Counted from the stretch's first letter, positions 25,367 through 34,959 are shown. The stretch is 40,998 nt of DNA from Flavobacteriales bacterium (GCA_021741155.1 JAIOYP010000037.1:1-40998), one strand, 5' to 3'. Numbers and translations are program-made. Notes: generated by a model not told the origin, from the sequence alone.

Positions 25367-27052
25367 CTATTTGTTGACCACGTTGAGTTTGATGAAATCC
25401 GAATTCTGTTCGGGCATTCCGAGGGCAAAGTCGAGCCCGAAACGGATGAAGTATCTGCCTGTTCTGTCTGGAATTTTCACGCTGAAAGATACTGGTTTCG
25501 TTTGGCCTGACGGCAGGTCGTCCTGGCAGCCGCCACAGGCGATGTGTTCTGCCGGGGTCTGTTCGCCATCGAGGTAAAAGAATATCTTCAATGGTCTTGC
25601 CCGCAAGAGCGAGTCGAGGTTGATCGAGTTCTGCGTTCGGTTCACAATTTGGCCTGTCAACAATAGCTTAGAACCTCGGACAACTTCAAATTCGTTCTCT
25701 GCGAATTCAAATCTAAGCTTCCGATAGGAGTGATAATTATCCACTTCATAAGCATACATGGGTTTAAAACCATCGGCATAGATCGCCTGGGTCGCTTCTT
25801 CGCCCGAACCCAAAATGAGTGCGATGGTCTGTCCTTCCACTGCCTCATCAATATCCCAAAGTTCAAACTGATTTCCGTTGTAATTCAGCGGGCTGAAATG
25901 ATAGCCTTGTTCTCCGCTATAAAAGGAATATTGAGACGCAAATTGATAGGAATTTGAAAAGAACACCGGCTTCCCATCAGCCTTATCCTTTACCGCCAAT
26001 GCCCATTCTTTCCAGCCTTTGAGCGGAAAGTTGAGCTTAATCCCGTCTCCGGCCCAAGGCGAAGCGACATAGACTCTGGCTAAGATCAATATGGCGGCAC
26101 ATGCAATTGCTGTCGGCTTAAGCACTTTCATAAGCCTCTCATTTTCAGCAATTGCTCTTGACCCAAGAATGATAAGCGGTAGAAAGGCGGTGGCCGTCCA
26201 ATTCGCTTCCACCTTTCCGCGCAGCGCCATCAGGAAGAAAAAACCGAAGAAACCGATGACAATTGCTATGAGGATCCGGTCGAATTCGGAACGCTGCCTG
26301 AGCTTGAAAAGGGCCACAAGCAGGATCAGTCCAACGGGGCCAAGCATGATCGATTGCCCTGCGAGATAATCAATCAGGATCATGATGTCCCACACCTTCT
26401 TTTCGCGGACAACCCAATGGAATTTGAAGGACACGAGGTCGTGGCCCAACTGCCAAAGGATGTGTGGAATAAAAAGGGCCGTTCCGACCGATAGACTTAG
26501 CCAGAAAGTCCAGCGCAGAAGCAGTCTTGGCATCGCCAGAATCACAGACCCGAATAGTACAATAGCATGATATTTACTGTACATCAGCGAGGCTGCCACG
26601 ACCCCCAAGGCAAGGGCAAGAATGATGGAATCGTCCTTCAGATACTCTTTCAACAGCACGAGAAAGACCAAGGTGAAGAAGATGAGCGGAGAGTCTGGAA
26701 CGGCCATAAAAATGCCAGCATGCGTCAGAATGAGTCCGAGAAACACAAGCAGAAAAGTCCGATGGTCTTTCGTTTCAGAAAGTTTGAAAAGTATCAGGAT
26801 CCCAACTGAACTTGCCAAGACAGTCATAAGGCGGACGCCAAATTCCGATTGAAAAAGCGTATACCCCGCCTTGATGAAAACCGCCACCATGGGCGGTTGA
26901 TGGAAATAGCCCCAGTCAAGGAATTGTCCCATCTGCCAATAGTAGGCCTCATCGGGATGAAGTTCCATCAGTCCGGCCTGCAGGAGACCAGTAATGAACC
27001 AGATCAAGGTGAAGATCCAGATCGGTCTGGGTATGGGTTTTAAAAAACTCAT
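25367..27052 (-). CDS. GT39/ArnT-like polyprenyl-phosphate glycosyltransferase
   Basis: A GT-C type membrane glycosyltransferase of 561 residues, first gene of the operon. The ATG at 27052 (MSFLKPIPRP) is chosen as the start; the longer frame runs into a terminator hairpin. Many membrane helices fill residues 10-370. The first periplasmic loop has the acidic motif HPDEAYYW (the DE pair of ArnT and Pmt enzymes) and DWGYFHQPPMVA. A soluble beta-rich C-terminal domain follows (about 380-561, with VVRGSKLLLTGQIVN). These enzymes take a sugar from a polyprenyl-phosphate carrier at the outer face of the inner membrane. The linked genes suggest polyprenyl-phospho-arabinose or a related pentose as donor; the acceptor is unknown. 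Confidence 0.9.
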   Translation of the reverse strand: MSFLKPIPRPIWIFTLIWFITGLLQAGLMELHPDEAYYWQMGQFLDWGYFHQPPMVAVFIKAGYTLFQSEFGVRLMTVLASSVGILILFKLSETKDHRTFLLVFLGLILTHAGIFMAVPDSPLIFFTLVFLVLLKEYLKDDSIILALALGVVAASLMYSKYHAIVLFGSVILAMPRLLLRWTFWLSLSVGTALFIPHILWQLGHDLVSFKFHWVVREKKVWDIMILIDYLAGQSIMLGPVGLILLVALFKLRQRSEFDRILIAIVIGFFGFFFLMALRGKVEANWTATAFLPLIILGSRAIAENERLMKVLKPTAIACAAILILARVYVASPWAGDGIKLNFPLKGWKEWALAVKDKADGKPVFFSNSYQFASQYSFYSGEQGYHFSPLNYNGNQFELWDIDEAVEGQTIALILGSGEEATQAIYADGFKPMYAYEVDNYHSYRKLRFEFAENEFEVVRGSKLLLTGQIVNRTQNSINLDSLLRARPLKIFFYLDGEQTPAEHIACGGCQDDLPSGQTKPVSFSVKIPDRTGRYFIRFGLDFALGMPEQNSDFIKLNVVNK

Positions 27053-27075
27053 GGTTTGGGTCTGCAATATCGCAG

Positions 27076-27101
27076 AAGAGGCGCGATTATTCGCGCCTCT
27101 T
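27076..27101. terminator. Hairpin downstream of the first hppD tail
   Basis: Perfect 11-bp arms AAGAGGCGCGA and TCGCGCCTCTT around a 4-nt loop. It lies 26 bp beyond the stop of the hppD fragment at 27128, the same relative position as the terminator after the intact hppD. It also lies 23 bp upstream of the glycosyltransferase ATG, so the operon promoter must be very close to that ATG or read through. Confidence 0.65.
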
Positions 27102-27127
27102 TCCAATTACTGAAAGCTTCGTTCCGG

Positions 27128-27578
<451 letters not shown>

Positions 27579-27773
27579 AGAACCTGAGTTCGGTTGGTCG
27601 CTTGACTCAGGGCAAACGCGTCAAAATCTGAATCCCTTTGTTTACAAGTGGTTCAGTTTTTCGGAACGATGAAATTCAAGGTGGTGAGATAATTCACCGC
27701 CCTTAATTCACTGTATGTCCCGTTGTTCCTGACAATTTGATGCGTTTGCCCTGCAGCTTAACCTGAACTCAGG

Positions 27774-29033
27774 TCATAAGGAACTCTTTTCCCTTATGTC
27801 TATCACCTCGGCCAGCGTGTTCAGCATCTTGCCATGTTTGGCAACGTATGGATTTTCCATGTCCCAAACGTAGCCGGCCAATACGGAACAGATCATGTTC
27901 TTGTTCTTCTGTCCGGGATCATCGGCAAAGAAGATCTTGGGCACAGTGCCATTGTACCAGCCTTCTATGTAGGAGCGGAACACGGCCACCCCGTGCAGGA
28001 TCACGTCCACGTATTCTCGGTCCCAATCGACCGGTGTACCGCCCTTCAGATGCCTACTCACCAGTTTTCCTGCAGCCATGCCCGATTCGGTGGCGAAAGT
28101 GACCCCGGCAGAGAACACCGGGTCAAGGAATTCCGTGGCATTTCCTGTCAGGATATAACCCTTGCCGTAAAGCTGCTTCACTGAGATGGAATAACCTTCA
28201 ATGCTCACAGGTTTGAATAGCATTTCTACATCCTTGAAGCGTTTGGCAGTGTGCGGCTCCGAGGCCAACATGGCCCTGAGTTTCTCTTCGGGAGTCCCTT
28301 CAAACTGCGCAAAGAAATCAGGGTTGCCCACAAATCCAATAGAGGTGATGCCATTAGAGAAGGGAATGATCCATATCCAAATGTCCTGCCTGTGTGATAC
28401 GATGACGATCCTGTCGCTGTCAGCCCCAGTTGGGCGGTTCACATCCTTCACCTGTGTGAAGAGCGTGTCCCTGCGTGGAAGCGTAGATGGGATGTTCAAG
28501 TCAAGCAGGCGCGGAAGCACACGTCCATAGCCACTGGCATCGATGATGAAGCGTGCATGTATCTTTTTCGCGTTGCCTTCTTTGTCTTTGACCGTGGTCA
28601 CTGATGATCCATCGTCTGCAAATTCGACACCCGTGACCGTTGTCTCGAATTCGATAGGTACTCCCATGCGCTGCACCTCATCGGCCAGCACCTTATCGAA
28701 ATGGTCGCGTGGTATCTGCCAGGTCCATTCCCAGCCTTTGGTGAACTGTTCGGAGAATTCGAACTCACAGCGTTTGTCGCCCTTGAGGAATATGGCCCCC
28801 TGTTTTTTCTGATAGCCCTGCTTCTTCAGCACATCCATGAATCCAGCCTCCTGAAAATGGTCCATGCAACGCGGCAACAGACTTTCTCCGATTACGAAAC
28901 GAGGGAATTTCTCCTTGTCCACGATTTTCACTTTCAGTCCATTCTTATTGACCATTGAGGCGGCCAAGGTGCCAGAGGGTCCCGCCCCGATCACGAGCAC
29001 GTCTATCTTTTCAGTGTTATTTTTGGTTGCCAT
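27774..29033 (-). CDS. FAD-dependent halogenase-like oxidoreductase
   Basis: A 419-residue flavoprotein of the tryptophan-halogenase superfamily. The ATG at 29033 (MATKNNTEKIDVLVIGAG) is chosen, as a perfect -7 box lies 29 bp upstream; the longer frame has no family features. Rossmann motif GAGPSG (16-21), GESLLPRC (49-56), the halogenase-type WIWIIP (WxWxIP, residues 219-224) and DASGYG (165-170) are seen. A C-terminal STGVTFA-like region reads DPVFSAGVTFATESG. WxWxIP marks flavin-dependent halogenases, so chlorination or bromination of an aromatic substrate is possible. A related dehydrogenase or reductase role is the alternative. It is alone, with no partner flavin reductase or biosynthetic cluster, and lies between two hppD tails. 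Confidence 0.82.
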   Translation of the reverse strand: MATKNNTEKIDVLVIGAGPSGTLAASMVNKNGLKVKIVDKEKFPRFVIGESLLPRCMDHFQEAGFMDVLKKQGYQKKQGAIFLKGDKRCEFEFSEQFTKGWEWTWQIPRDHFDKVLADEVQRMGVPIEFETTVTGVEFADDGSSVTTVKDKEGNAKKIHARFIIDASGYGRVLPRLLDLNIPSTLPRRDTLFTQVKDVNRPTGADSDRIVIVSHRQDIWIWIIPFSNGITSIGFVGNPDFFAQFEGTPEEKLRAMLASEPHTAKRFKDVEMLFKPVSIEGYSISVKQLYGKGYILTGNATEFLDPVFSAGVTFATESGMAAGKLVSRHLKGGTPVDWDREYVDVILHGVAVFRSYIEGWYNGTVPKIFFADDPGQKNKNMICSVLAGYVWDMENPYVAKHGKMLNTLAEVIDIREKSSL

Positions 29034-29062
29034 TGTGTGTTTGTCGTTAAGATTGAATGGTT

Positions 29063-29070
29063 CAAAAATA
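29063..29070 (-). promoter_or_regulatory. Putative -7 box of the halogenase-like gene
   Basis: On the minus strand TATTTTTG is a perfect TAnnTTTG match 29 bp before the ATG at 29033. Confidence 0.5.
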
Positions 29071-29288
29071 GTTGGCCTATGCCCGAAATTTATGACTTCA
29101 GTCATATGTTTGCGTTTCTCTTGACTCTTAGGTTCAACTGGCAGACCCCACATGGACAGGCATAACATGTCTCAGATTTTTTCGGAGGAAGGGAGTGCGG
29201 GAGTCAATGGCAACCCGTCAAAATCTCATCAGAGCTTTGCGATAAGCATGATTTCAACCAGCGTTGACTTGTTTGCTTTATATTGATC

Positions 29289-29376
29289 GGGCAAATTTGC
29301 CAATGGCATCTACTTCATTCGGGCGGAGGGCAATGACGGTCTGAAAGTGAGGCGTGTCATCAAACAGAAGAGATAC
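29289..29376 (+). pseudogene. T9SS tail remnant 2
   Basis: Plus-strand frame reading FANGIYFIRAEGNDGLKVRRVIKQ, the last strand pair of a T9SS sorting domain, similar to remnant 1 (LANGIYFVQV..GNEG..VKQVVKQ). No upstream domain remains, and the usual stop after the final Lys-Gln is lost, so the frame reads on for about 28 codons. It lies about 105 bp from hppD copy 2, convergent with it. This copies the arrangement of the intact LamG/T9SS gene and the intact hppD. The surrounding stretch 29034-29672 otherwise holds a promoter box, one half of a direct repeat (about 29199-29232) and hppD copy 2. Confidence 0.6.
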
Positions 29377-29479
29377 GATACATCGAGGCTCACCGCTTGG
29401 AAAGGAAGATATCGTGCTGACAATCCCGCACGGCCTCTTCGGATTTGGGTTTCTTAAGGAATACGCATTCAGTGCATCT

Positions 29480-29661
<182 letters not shown>

Positions 29662-29672
29662 GACACCTCGTC

Positions 29673-30335
29673 TCACTTTTGAGCGGCCAGCCTTATGGCA
29701 TGGGCGCGCGATGTGACGTGCAGCTTTCTGTAGATCTTGGTGATGTGATTGCGTACCGTATTGGGGCTGATGGCCAGTTTTCCGGCTATCTCCTTATATT
29801 CAAGTCCAACAACCAACAGAGATAGAATTTCCTCCTCTCGCTGTGTCAGTCCTTGGTCGTTGTCTATCGCTTCAACCGGTCTCCTCCCAGGATCCGGCTG
29901 TGATGCCAAAAGGAGGTTCAGCACCTTACGAGCGATGCTTGGCGACATGGGCGCGCCCTCATCATTCAGCAGGTTGATGATGGCCTCTCTGATCTTTTCC
30001 ACGGGTTCGTCCTTCAGCAGGTAACCGCCCGCTCCTGCCTTTATGGCATCGATTATCTTCTCGTCCTCATCGAAGATCGTGAGTATCAGGTATCTGGTCT
30101 TTGGAAATCGCATTTTGCCGGCTGCCACCGCATCAATGCCGTTCATTATGGGCATATCGATGTCCATGAGCACCACATCGGGTTCAATGGTATTGCGTGC
30201 ATCCTTCATCTTTTCGAGGAAGTCTTTTCCATTCTCTGCGGTGAAAAGCACTTCCAGATCCTGATAGCGGCCCAACTTATCGCGCAGCGCTTCGCAGATA
30301 GATCTTTTATCATCGACAATGGCTACGAATATCAT
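29673..30335 (-). CDS. NarL/LuxR-type response regulator
   Basis: A 220-residue DNA-binding response regulator. Receiver domain (about 2-120) with acidic pair D8/D9 (IVDDK), phospho-acceptor Asp58 in VVLMDIDMP and Lys in LLKDEPVEK; C-terminal LuxR-type helix-turn-helix (about 155-215: LTQREEEILSLL, YKEIAGKLAISPNTVRNHI, KLHVTSRAHAI). The stop is 12 bp from hppD copy 2, at the cassette boundary. It is preceded on the same strand, after 54 bp, by its likely kinase. Codons appear richer in G and C than those of the flanking core genes. Confidence 0.93.
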   Translation of the reverse strand: MIFVAIVDDKRSICEALRDKLGRYQDLEVLFTAENGKDFLEKMKDARNTIEPDVVLMDIDMPIMNGIDAVAAGKMRFPKTRYLILTIFDEDEKIIDAIKAGAGGYLLKDEPVEKIREAIINLLNDEGAPMSPSIARKVLNLLLASQPDPGRRPVEAIDNDQGLTQREEEILSLLVVGLEYKEIAGKLAISPNTVRNHITKIYRKLHVTSRAHAIRLAAQK

Positions 30336-30389
30336 TCTTCTTTTTTGCGATAAAACTATCTTGACCCGCCTGCTCTTGCAATAGTACGG

Positions 30390-32000
30390 TCATACTACGA
30401 GCACATATCTCGTACCCTTTCCTTTTGTGGTGTCCATATTCAGTGATATGCCGAACTCGCTGGCCCGTTTGCGCATGTTCTGAAGGCCATACTGTTCTCT
30501 GTTCTTCTCTTGTGGGTCAAACCCGGTGCCATCATCCGATATCGTGATGGCCAGGCCATCTGCTCTCTGCGTCATATCAATCCTGACCGCACTTGCATTG
30601 GCATGTTTGAAAGCATTGTTCAGTATCTCCTGACAGATGCGGTACAGGTTCAGTCCAAGCAGGGCATTGAGTTCCCTTTCGGGTGTCATGGACTCGGTAA
30701 AGCTCACCTTCACCTCCGTGTGTTTGAATAGGTCCCGTGCAAATACTTTCAACTTGTCTGAGAGGTCCTGAACACGGATGTTCGCATCGCTGATGGCCCA
30801 AATGGTCTCGCGCAGACTGCCGATGACACTTCGGACCGACCTTCCTATGCTCTCGGTCACCTCGGTGCGTTTATTAATGTCCTCATTGCTGATGCCGTCA
30901 AGCGAATAGATGATGTATGAAAGCTGTCCGCCCACATTGTCGTGCAGGTCGCGGGCAATGCGCTCCTTCTCTTTTTGCAGATCCTGCATCATCAAGAGTT
31001 CTTGCTGTTTCCTCTTGAGGTTCGAGCGGTTCAACCACCACAGCCCTATTACCACAACCAGCAACAACGCGATGAACAGAGAAAGAACTGCTCCGTTGCG
31101 TGCCTGAAGTTGCAGGCGGTTCAGTTCATTCTGCTGCAGCAGCAACCGGTTCTCACGCTCTTTCTTCTCGGTCTCATACAATGTCTCGAATTTCGCCACG
31201 TTGACCGCCTTTTCCGCCTGCAATACGGAATCCTTGAAGGAGAACCATCTGGTCATATAGGGCAGGGCGAGGGTGTCTCGCAGCATTATGAGACATTCTG
31301 CCTTGGCCCGGAAGGCATTGAGTATCGACTCGCGGTTTCCTGTCTCCAGATACAAACCCTCTGCTTTATTTATATGCTGTAATGCCTGTGGATAGTCCTT
31401 TTTCAGGAAGAAGCAGTAGTTGTAGCGCTTGCTTGCCGCAAAGGCCATCATGGTCTTGTTCTCCGACAGTTCCGCATACTTCTCGGCCTCTTTCAGCGTG
31501 TTCTCTATCTGAACGGTGTCCTTGGTGGTGTTCAGATAAAGTTCCGTCAGTGTACAATAGGTCTGCGATAGCCGGGCGTAGTCCCTTTCATCGCGCATCA
31601 ATCCGATCGCCTTGAGAGCATACTTCTCCGCAGAATCGATCTTCTCTGCCTCAATATACATGACACCAATGTGGTAATAGGCGCTGGAGAGCAGCGAATC
31701 CAGCCGATGCTGCTGTATGGTCTGCAGATAGGTGTAGAACCATTTCAGCGAAGCGGCACGGTCATACAGATAGTAATGGCATCGGGCCACTGCCCGCGAT
31801 GCGTGGGCCATGGTGGCACCATCATGCTGCTCTTCGGCAATTCTTAACGCATGAAGGTACTTTTCCTGGGCATGGACATATTCGTTCTGCCCGAACAGCC
31901 TGTCTGCCTCGCTGAGAAGGTTTTCAACGGGTTGTGCAATGAGTGGATACGAGGATCCCAATAGCCATAGGAATGCTGCGACAATGGCCCGATCCTTCAT
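30390..32000 (-). CDS. TPR-containing NarX-type sensor histidine kinase
   Basis: A 536-residue membrane kinase. Signal peptide (to about residue 22, ending YPLIAQ), tetratricopeptide-like helical repeats (about 25-260), a coiled coil (about 268-300), one membrane helix (about 303-323: AVLSLFIALLLVVVIGLWWL), then a HisKA_3 dimerisation helix with ERIARDLHDNVGGQLSYI, phospho-acceptor His353. The ATPase domain has ILNNAFKHANA, SDDGTGFD and YGLQNMRKRA. This layout is common in Bacteroidota, where TPR sensors may respond to peptides or envelope state. It is paired with the downstream NarL-type regulator and divergent from the LamG T9SS gene, a possible target. Confidence 0.93.
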   Translation of the reverse strand: MKDRAIVAAFLWLLGSSYPLIAQPVENLLSEADRLFGQNEYVHAQEKYLHALRIAEEQHDGATMAHASRAVARCHYYLYDRAASLKWFYTYLQTIQQHRLDSLLSSAYYHIGVMYIEAEKIDSAEKYALKAIGLMRDERDYARLSQTYCTLTELYLNTTKDTVQIENTLKEAEKYAELSENKTMMAFAASKRYNYCFFLKKDYPQALQHINKAEGLYLETGNRESILNAFRAKAECLIMLRDTLALPYMTRWFSFKDSVLQAEKAVNVAKFETLYETEKKERENRLLLQQNELNRLQLQARNGAVLSLFIALLLVVVIGLWWLNRSNLKRKQQELLMMQDLQKEKERIARDLHDNVGGQLSYIIYSLDGISNEDINKRTEVTESIGRSVRSVIGSLRETIWAISDANIRVQDLSDKLKVFARDLFKHTEVKVSFTESMTPERELNALLGLNLYRICQEILNNAFKHANASAVRIDMTQRADGLAITISDDGTGFDPQEKNREQYGLQNMRKRASEFGISLNMDTTKGKGTRYVLVV

Positions 32001-32130
32001 CTGCTCATGTGTATCAGCAAACGTACTAAATCACCATATAAGAAGGATACATGGTACATCAGTACTATTTTTCATTTCAACTCGGCATAAGAGTTTTGTT
32101 GCCTTAATCAATTGTTCAAGAACAAGAAAC

Positions 32131-33696
32131 ATGAGAACATTTTTCCTCCCGTTGTTCATTGTGGTATGCGGAACCGCAGCTATGGCCCAGATCCCCACAG
32201 CCGGTCTAACGGCCTGGTATCCGTTTGATGGTAACGGGAACGACATCAGTGGGAATGATTATCACGCAAGTACCGTCAACGCTACTCTGACAACCGACCG
32301 TTTCGGCACGCCCGATGGCGCTTATCATTTCAACCCTGCTCAAACGCAGTACATCGAGGTGCCGTATATGACCCCGTTCACCACAGACTCCAAGACCGTG
32401 TCGGCCTGGATACGCACCACATCGAGCACACAGTATCAACGTATCGTGACCTTGCCCAATTCGGCAGGCTACACCAATTTCTCACTCTCCGGCATCGATG
32501 GCCAGATGACGGCCGGTGCCAGCTATAATTCTTCAGGCTTGAGCATTGTCGCCACATCAGGTTTTGTCAATGACGGTCAATGGCATCATGTGGTCGGGGT
32601 CATCGAATACCTGGGCTTCAGCACTGCACATGACTATGTGGTGAAGGTGTATGTGGATGGCCAACTCAGCGATGTGACGAATTACTCCGGTAATCAGTTC
32701 ATGGAGGCCAACGAATTCCTCCAGATAGGAAGGTACGATGCTGGTTGGGGCGAGTATTATGATGGGGATATTGATGATATCCTGTTCTACGACCGGGCCC
32801 TGAGCGATAGTGAGATCGCAGGGGTCTTCAGCCCTTGCGCCACCATCACGGTGAACAATCCGCAGACCATTTGCAGCGGAAACAGTTATGTGATCAACGG
32901 CAACACCTACACGGAAGAAGGCGCGTACAATGACACCTTGTCTGCTGTTTCAGGCTGCGACAGTGTGGTCGTGACGCAATTGACAGTGACCCCGCTTCCG
33001 AGCATCGAGGTGACAGCCTCCCCTGATCTGATCTGTCTGGGCGAGCTTGTCGATCTGGCGGCCTCCGGAGCGGACGTTTTCCAGTGGGACAATAGTCTTG
33101 GAAGCGGAGATGCTCACACACTCAATCCTCAGCAGACCACCACATACACGGCTTATGGTATCACAGATGGCTGTCAGTCCTCGGCCTCGGTGACCGTTAC
33201 GGTGAATACATTGCCCGAGATCACAGCCACAGCAGCAGATGCACTGATCTGCGAGGGTCAGAGCACCGAACTGACCGCCTCGGGCAGTGAGATCGAAGAG
33301 TGGCTCTGGACGGACGGAATAAGCACAGATGCGAACGTCACAGTATCGCCCGTGGAGACTACGACCTATACCGTGTTCGCAACCGATCTGAACGGCTGTG
33401 TGGGATATGCAGAGGTCACCGTGGAGGTGGAGACCTGCGTAGGCATTGCAGAGTCGGAGACGCTTGCAACATTGGACATCTATCCCAATCCTTGCAGTAG
33501 CACTGCCACCATTGCCGACCTACCGAGTGGGTCGCTGTTGAGCATCGTGGATGCTTCGGGCAGAACGGTTTTGCAGAGTATGACCGCAGATACGCGGCAA
33601 ACGGTGAACACCGCAGCTCTCAGGGAGGGGATCTACCTCGTCCGTGTGGATAACAGTATTGGTGTGTTTTACGGTCGGCTCATGGTGGTCAGATGA
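32131..33696 (+). CDS. LamG-domain adhesin-like protein with T9SS sorting domain
   Basis: Exported 521-residue protein. The ATG at 32131 is chosen because it gives a signal peptide (MRTFFLPLFIVVCGTAAMAQ); the frame is open far upstream without one. A LamG/concanavalin-like domain (about 25-232: GLTAWYPFDGNGNDISGN, YDGDIDDILFYDRALSDSEI) binds carbohydrate or protein in relatives. It is followed by a short Cys-containing SCDSVVVTQLTVT-type repeat segment and two Ig-like segments of the SIEVTASPDLICLGE type. A T9SS sorting domain (about 448-521, YPNPCSSTATI, ending GRLMVVR) closes it. No catalytic motif is seen. A surface adhesin or binding role is likely. It is the right end of the second cassette, convergent with hppD. 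Confidence 0.9.
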   Translation: MRTFFLPLFIVVCGTAAMAQIPTAGLTAWYPFDGNGNDISGNDYHASTVNATLTTDRFGTPDGAYHFNPAQTQYIEVPYMTPFTTDSKTVSAWIRTTSSTQYQRIVTLPNSAGYTNFSLSGIDGQMTAGASYNSSGLSIVATSGFVNDGQWHHVVGVIEYLGFSTAHDYVVKVYVDGQLSDVTNYSGNQFMEANEFLQIGRYDAGWGEYYDGDIDDILFYDRALSDSEIAGVFSPCATITVNNPQTICSGNSYVINGNTYTEEGAYNDTLSAVSGCDSVVVTQLTVTPLPSIEVTASPDLICLGELVDLAASGADVFQWDNSLGSGDAHTLNPQQTTTYTAYGITDGCQSSASVTVTVNTLPEITATAADALICEGQSTELTASGSEIEEWLWTDGISTDANVTVSPVETTTYTVFATDLNGCVGYAEVTVEVETCVGIAESETLATLDIYPNPCSSTATIADLPSGSLLSIVDASGRTVLQSMTADTRQTVNTAALREGIYLVRVDNSIGVFYGRLMVVR

Positions 33697-33724
33697 AAGG
33701 GACCAGACCGATCTGAAATAGAGA

Positions 33725-33756
33725 AAGGGGCTGTATCGTGGTCGATACAGCCCCTT
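33725..33756. terminator. Bidirectional terminator between LamG gene and hppD
   Basis: Perfect 14-bp arms (33725-33738 and 33743-33756) with a TGGT loop, A-rich on the left and followed by CCTGTTTCTT on the right. It serves the convergent LamG/T9SS gene and hppD, lying 25 bp beyond the hppD stop. Confidence 0.88.
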
Positions 33757-33781
33757 CCTGTTTCTTCCATCTTGCTCTGGG

Positions 33782-34942
33782 TCATAGCGTTCCTCTGGCT
33801 GCCTGTTCTCTCTCGATGCTTTCAAAAAGTGCTTTGAAATTCCCTGCCCCGAACCCTCTTGCCCCCATCCGCTGAATGATCTCGAAGAAGAGCGTTGGGC
33901 GGTCTTCCACAGGTTTGGTGAAGATCTGCAGCAGGTAGCCTTCTTCGTCAGAATCGACCAAAATCCCAAGCTTGGCCACTTCGGTCAGGTCTTCTTTCAC
34001 CACTTTCATATGGTTGCCAAGACGGGTAGGTATCTCATTGTAATAGGCCTGTGGCGGGGCCGAAAGGAACTCCACGCCACGTTCGCGAAGCTGCTTTACG
34101 GTGGTGAGAATATCATCGGTTGCTACGGCAATGTGCTGCGCTCCGGGCCCTTCATAGAAGTCGAGATATTCCTCAATCTGCGAACGTTTGTTGCCCTTGG
34201 CCGGCTCGTTGATGGGGAATTTGATGCGCCCATTGCCGTTGCTCATCACCTTGCTCATGAGGGCCGAGTATTCGGTGTGGATCTGCTTGTCATCGAACGA
34301 GAGGAAATTGACGAATCCCATCACGTCCTCGTACCACTTCACCCACGTGTTCATTTCGCCCCAGCCTACGTTTCCAACCATGTGGTCGATGAATTTCAGG
34401 CCAACAGGCGTTGGATTGTAGTCGGACTTCCATTCGCGATAACCGGGAAGGAAGGTGCCTTTGTAGTTCTTCCTCTCCACGAAGATGTGTACCGTTTCTC
34501 CGTAGGTGTAAATGCCTGCGCGCACCACTTCTCCATGTTCATCCTTCTCAACGGTCGGTTCCATGTAGCTTTTTGCTCCCCGAGTGGTTGTTTCCTCCCA
34601 CGCTTTCCGTGCGTCATCCACCCACAGTGCGATCACCTTCACACCATCTCCATGCTTCTTAACGTGCTCGCCAATGGGCGAATTGCTGTTCAAAGCGGTG
34701 GTCAGCACCAATCGGATCTTGTCCTGCTTCAGCACATACGATGCACGGTCTTTCAGGCCCGTCTCCAGTCCGGCATACGCCAAACTTTGGAACCCAAAAG
34801 CGGTCTTGTAGAAATGCGCGGCCTGCTTTGCATTTCCCACATAAAACTCAACGTGATCAGTGCCTAATAATGGTAGGAAATCCTGCGCTCCCTCGAAGAT
34901 CTTCTCTAATCCGTACTCTACGTTTTTTATTCCCGAACTCAT
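33782..34942 (-). CDS. hppD: 4-Hydroxyphenylpyruvate dioxygenase
   Basis: Fe(II)-dependent dioxygenase converting 4-hydroxyphenylpyruvate to homogentisate in tyrosine degradation. The ATG at 34942 (MSSGIKNVEYGL) gives 386 residues, normal for the family. It has two vicinal-oxygen-chelate domains (about 25-160 and 180-360). The iron ligands are His187 (FIDHMVGN), His270 (AQHIAVAT) and Glu354 (FFEIIQR). The C-terminal [20 protein letters not shown] helix closes the active site. It follows hmgA after 17 bp in one operon. Its last 207 bp (33782-33988, from Leu319) are repeated at 27128-27334 and 29480-29661. The present 3' end may therefore have arrived with the neighbouring cassette, and the gene may be a hybrid. 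Confidence 0.97.
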   Translation of the reverse strand: MSSGIKNVEYGLEKIFEGAQDFLPLLGTDHVEFYVGNAKQAAHFYKTAFGFQSLAYAGLETGLKDRASYVLKQDKIRLVLTTALNSNSPIGEHVKKHGDGVKVIALWVDDARKAWEETTTRGAKSYMEPTVEKDEHGEVVRAGIYTYGETVHIFVERKNYKGTFLPGYREWKSDYNPTPVGLKFIDHMVGNVGWGEMNTWVKWYEDVMGFVNFLSFDDKQIHTEYSALMSKVMSNGNGRIKFPINEPAKGNKRSQIEEYLDFYEGPGAQHIAVATDDILTTVKQLRERGVEFLSAPPQAYYNEIPTRLGNHMKVVKEDLTEVAKLGILVDSDEEGYLLQIFTKPVEDRPTLFFEIIQRMGARGFGAGNFKALFESIEREQAARGTL

Positions 34943-34959
34943 GTTTTTCGTTTTAAGAA

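Noticed and set aside
27761-27774. ACCTGA-AC-TCAGGT hairpin beside the halogenase stop
   Set aside because: Six-bp stem without T-run; too weak to call a terminator.
29034-29168. N-terminal extension of the halogenase-like gene by 45 codons
   Set aside because: The extension lies across a perfect promoter box and has no family features; the ATG at 29033 fits the Rossmann start.
34010-34867. 285-codon plus-strand open frame across hppD
   Set aside because: Antisense shadow of a well-conserved gene; its sequence has no family features and the opposite strand fully explains the region.
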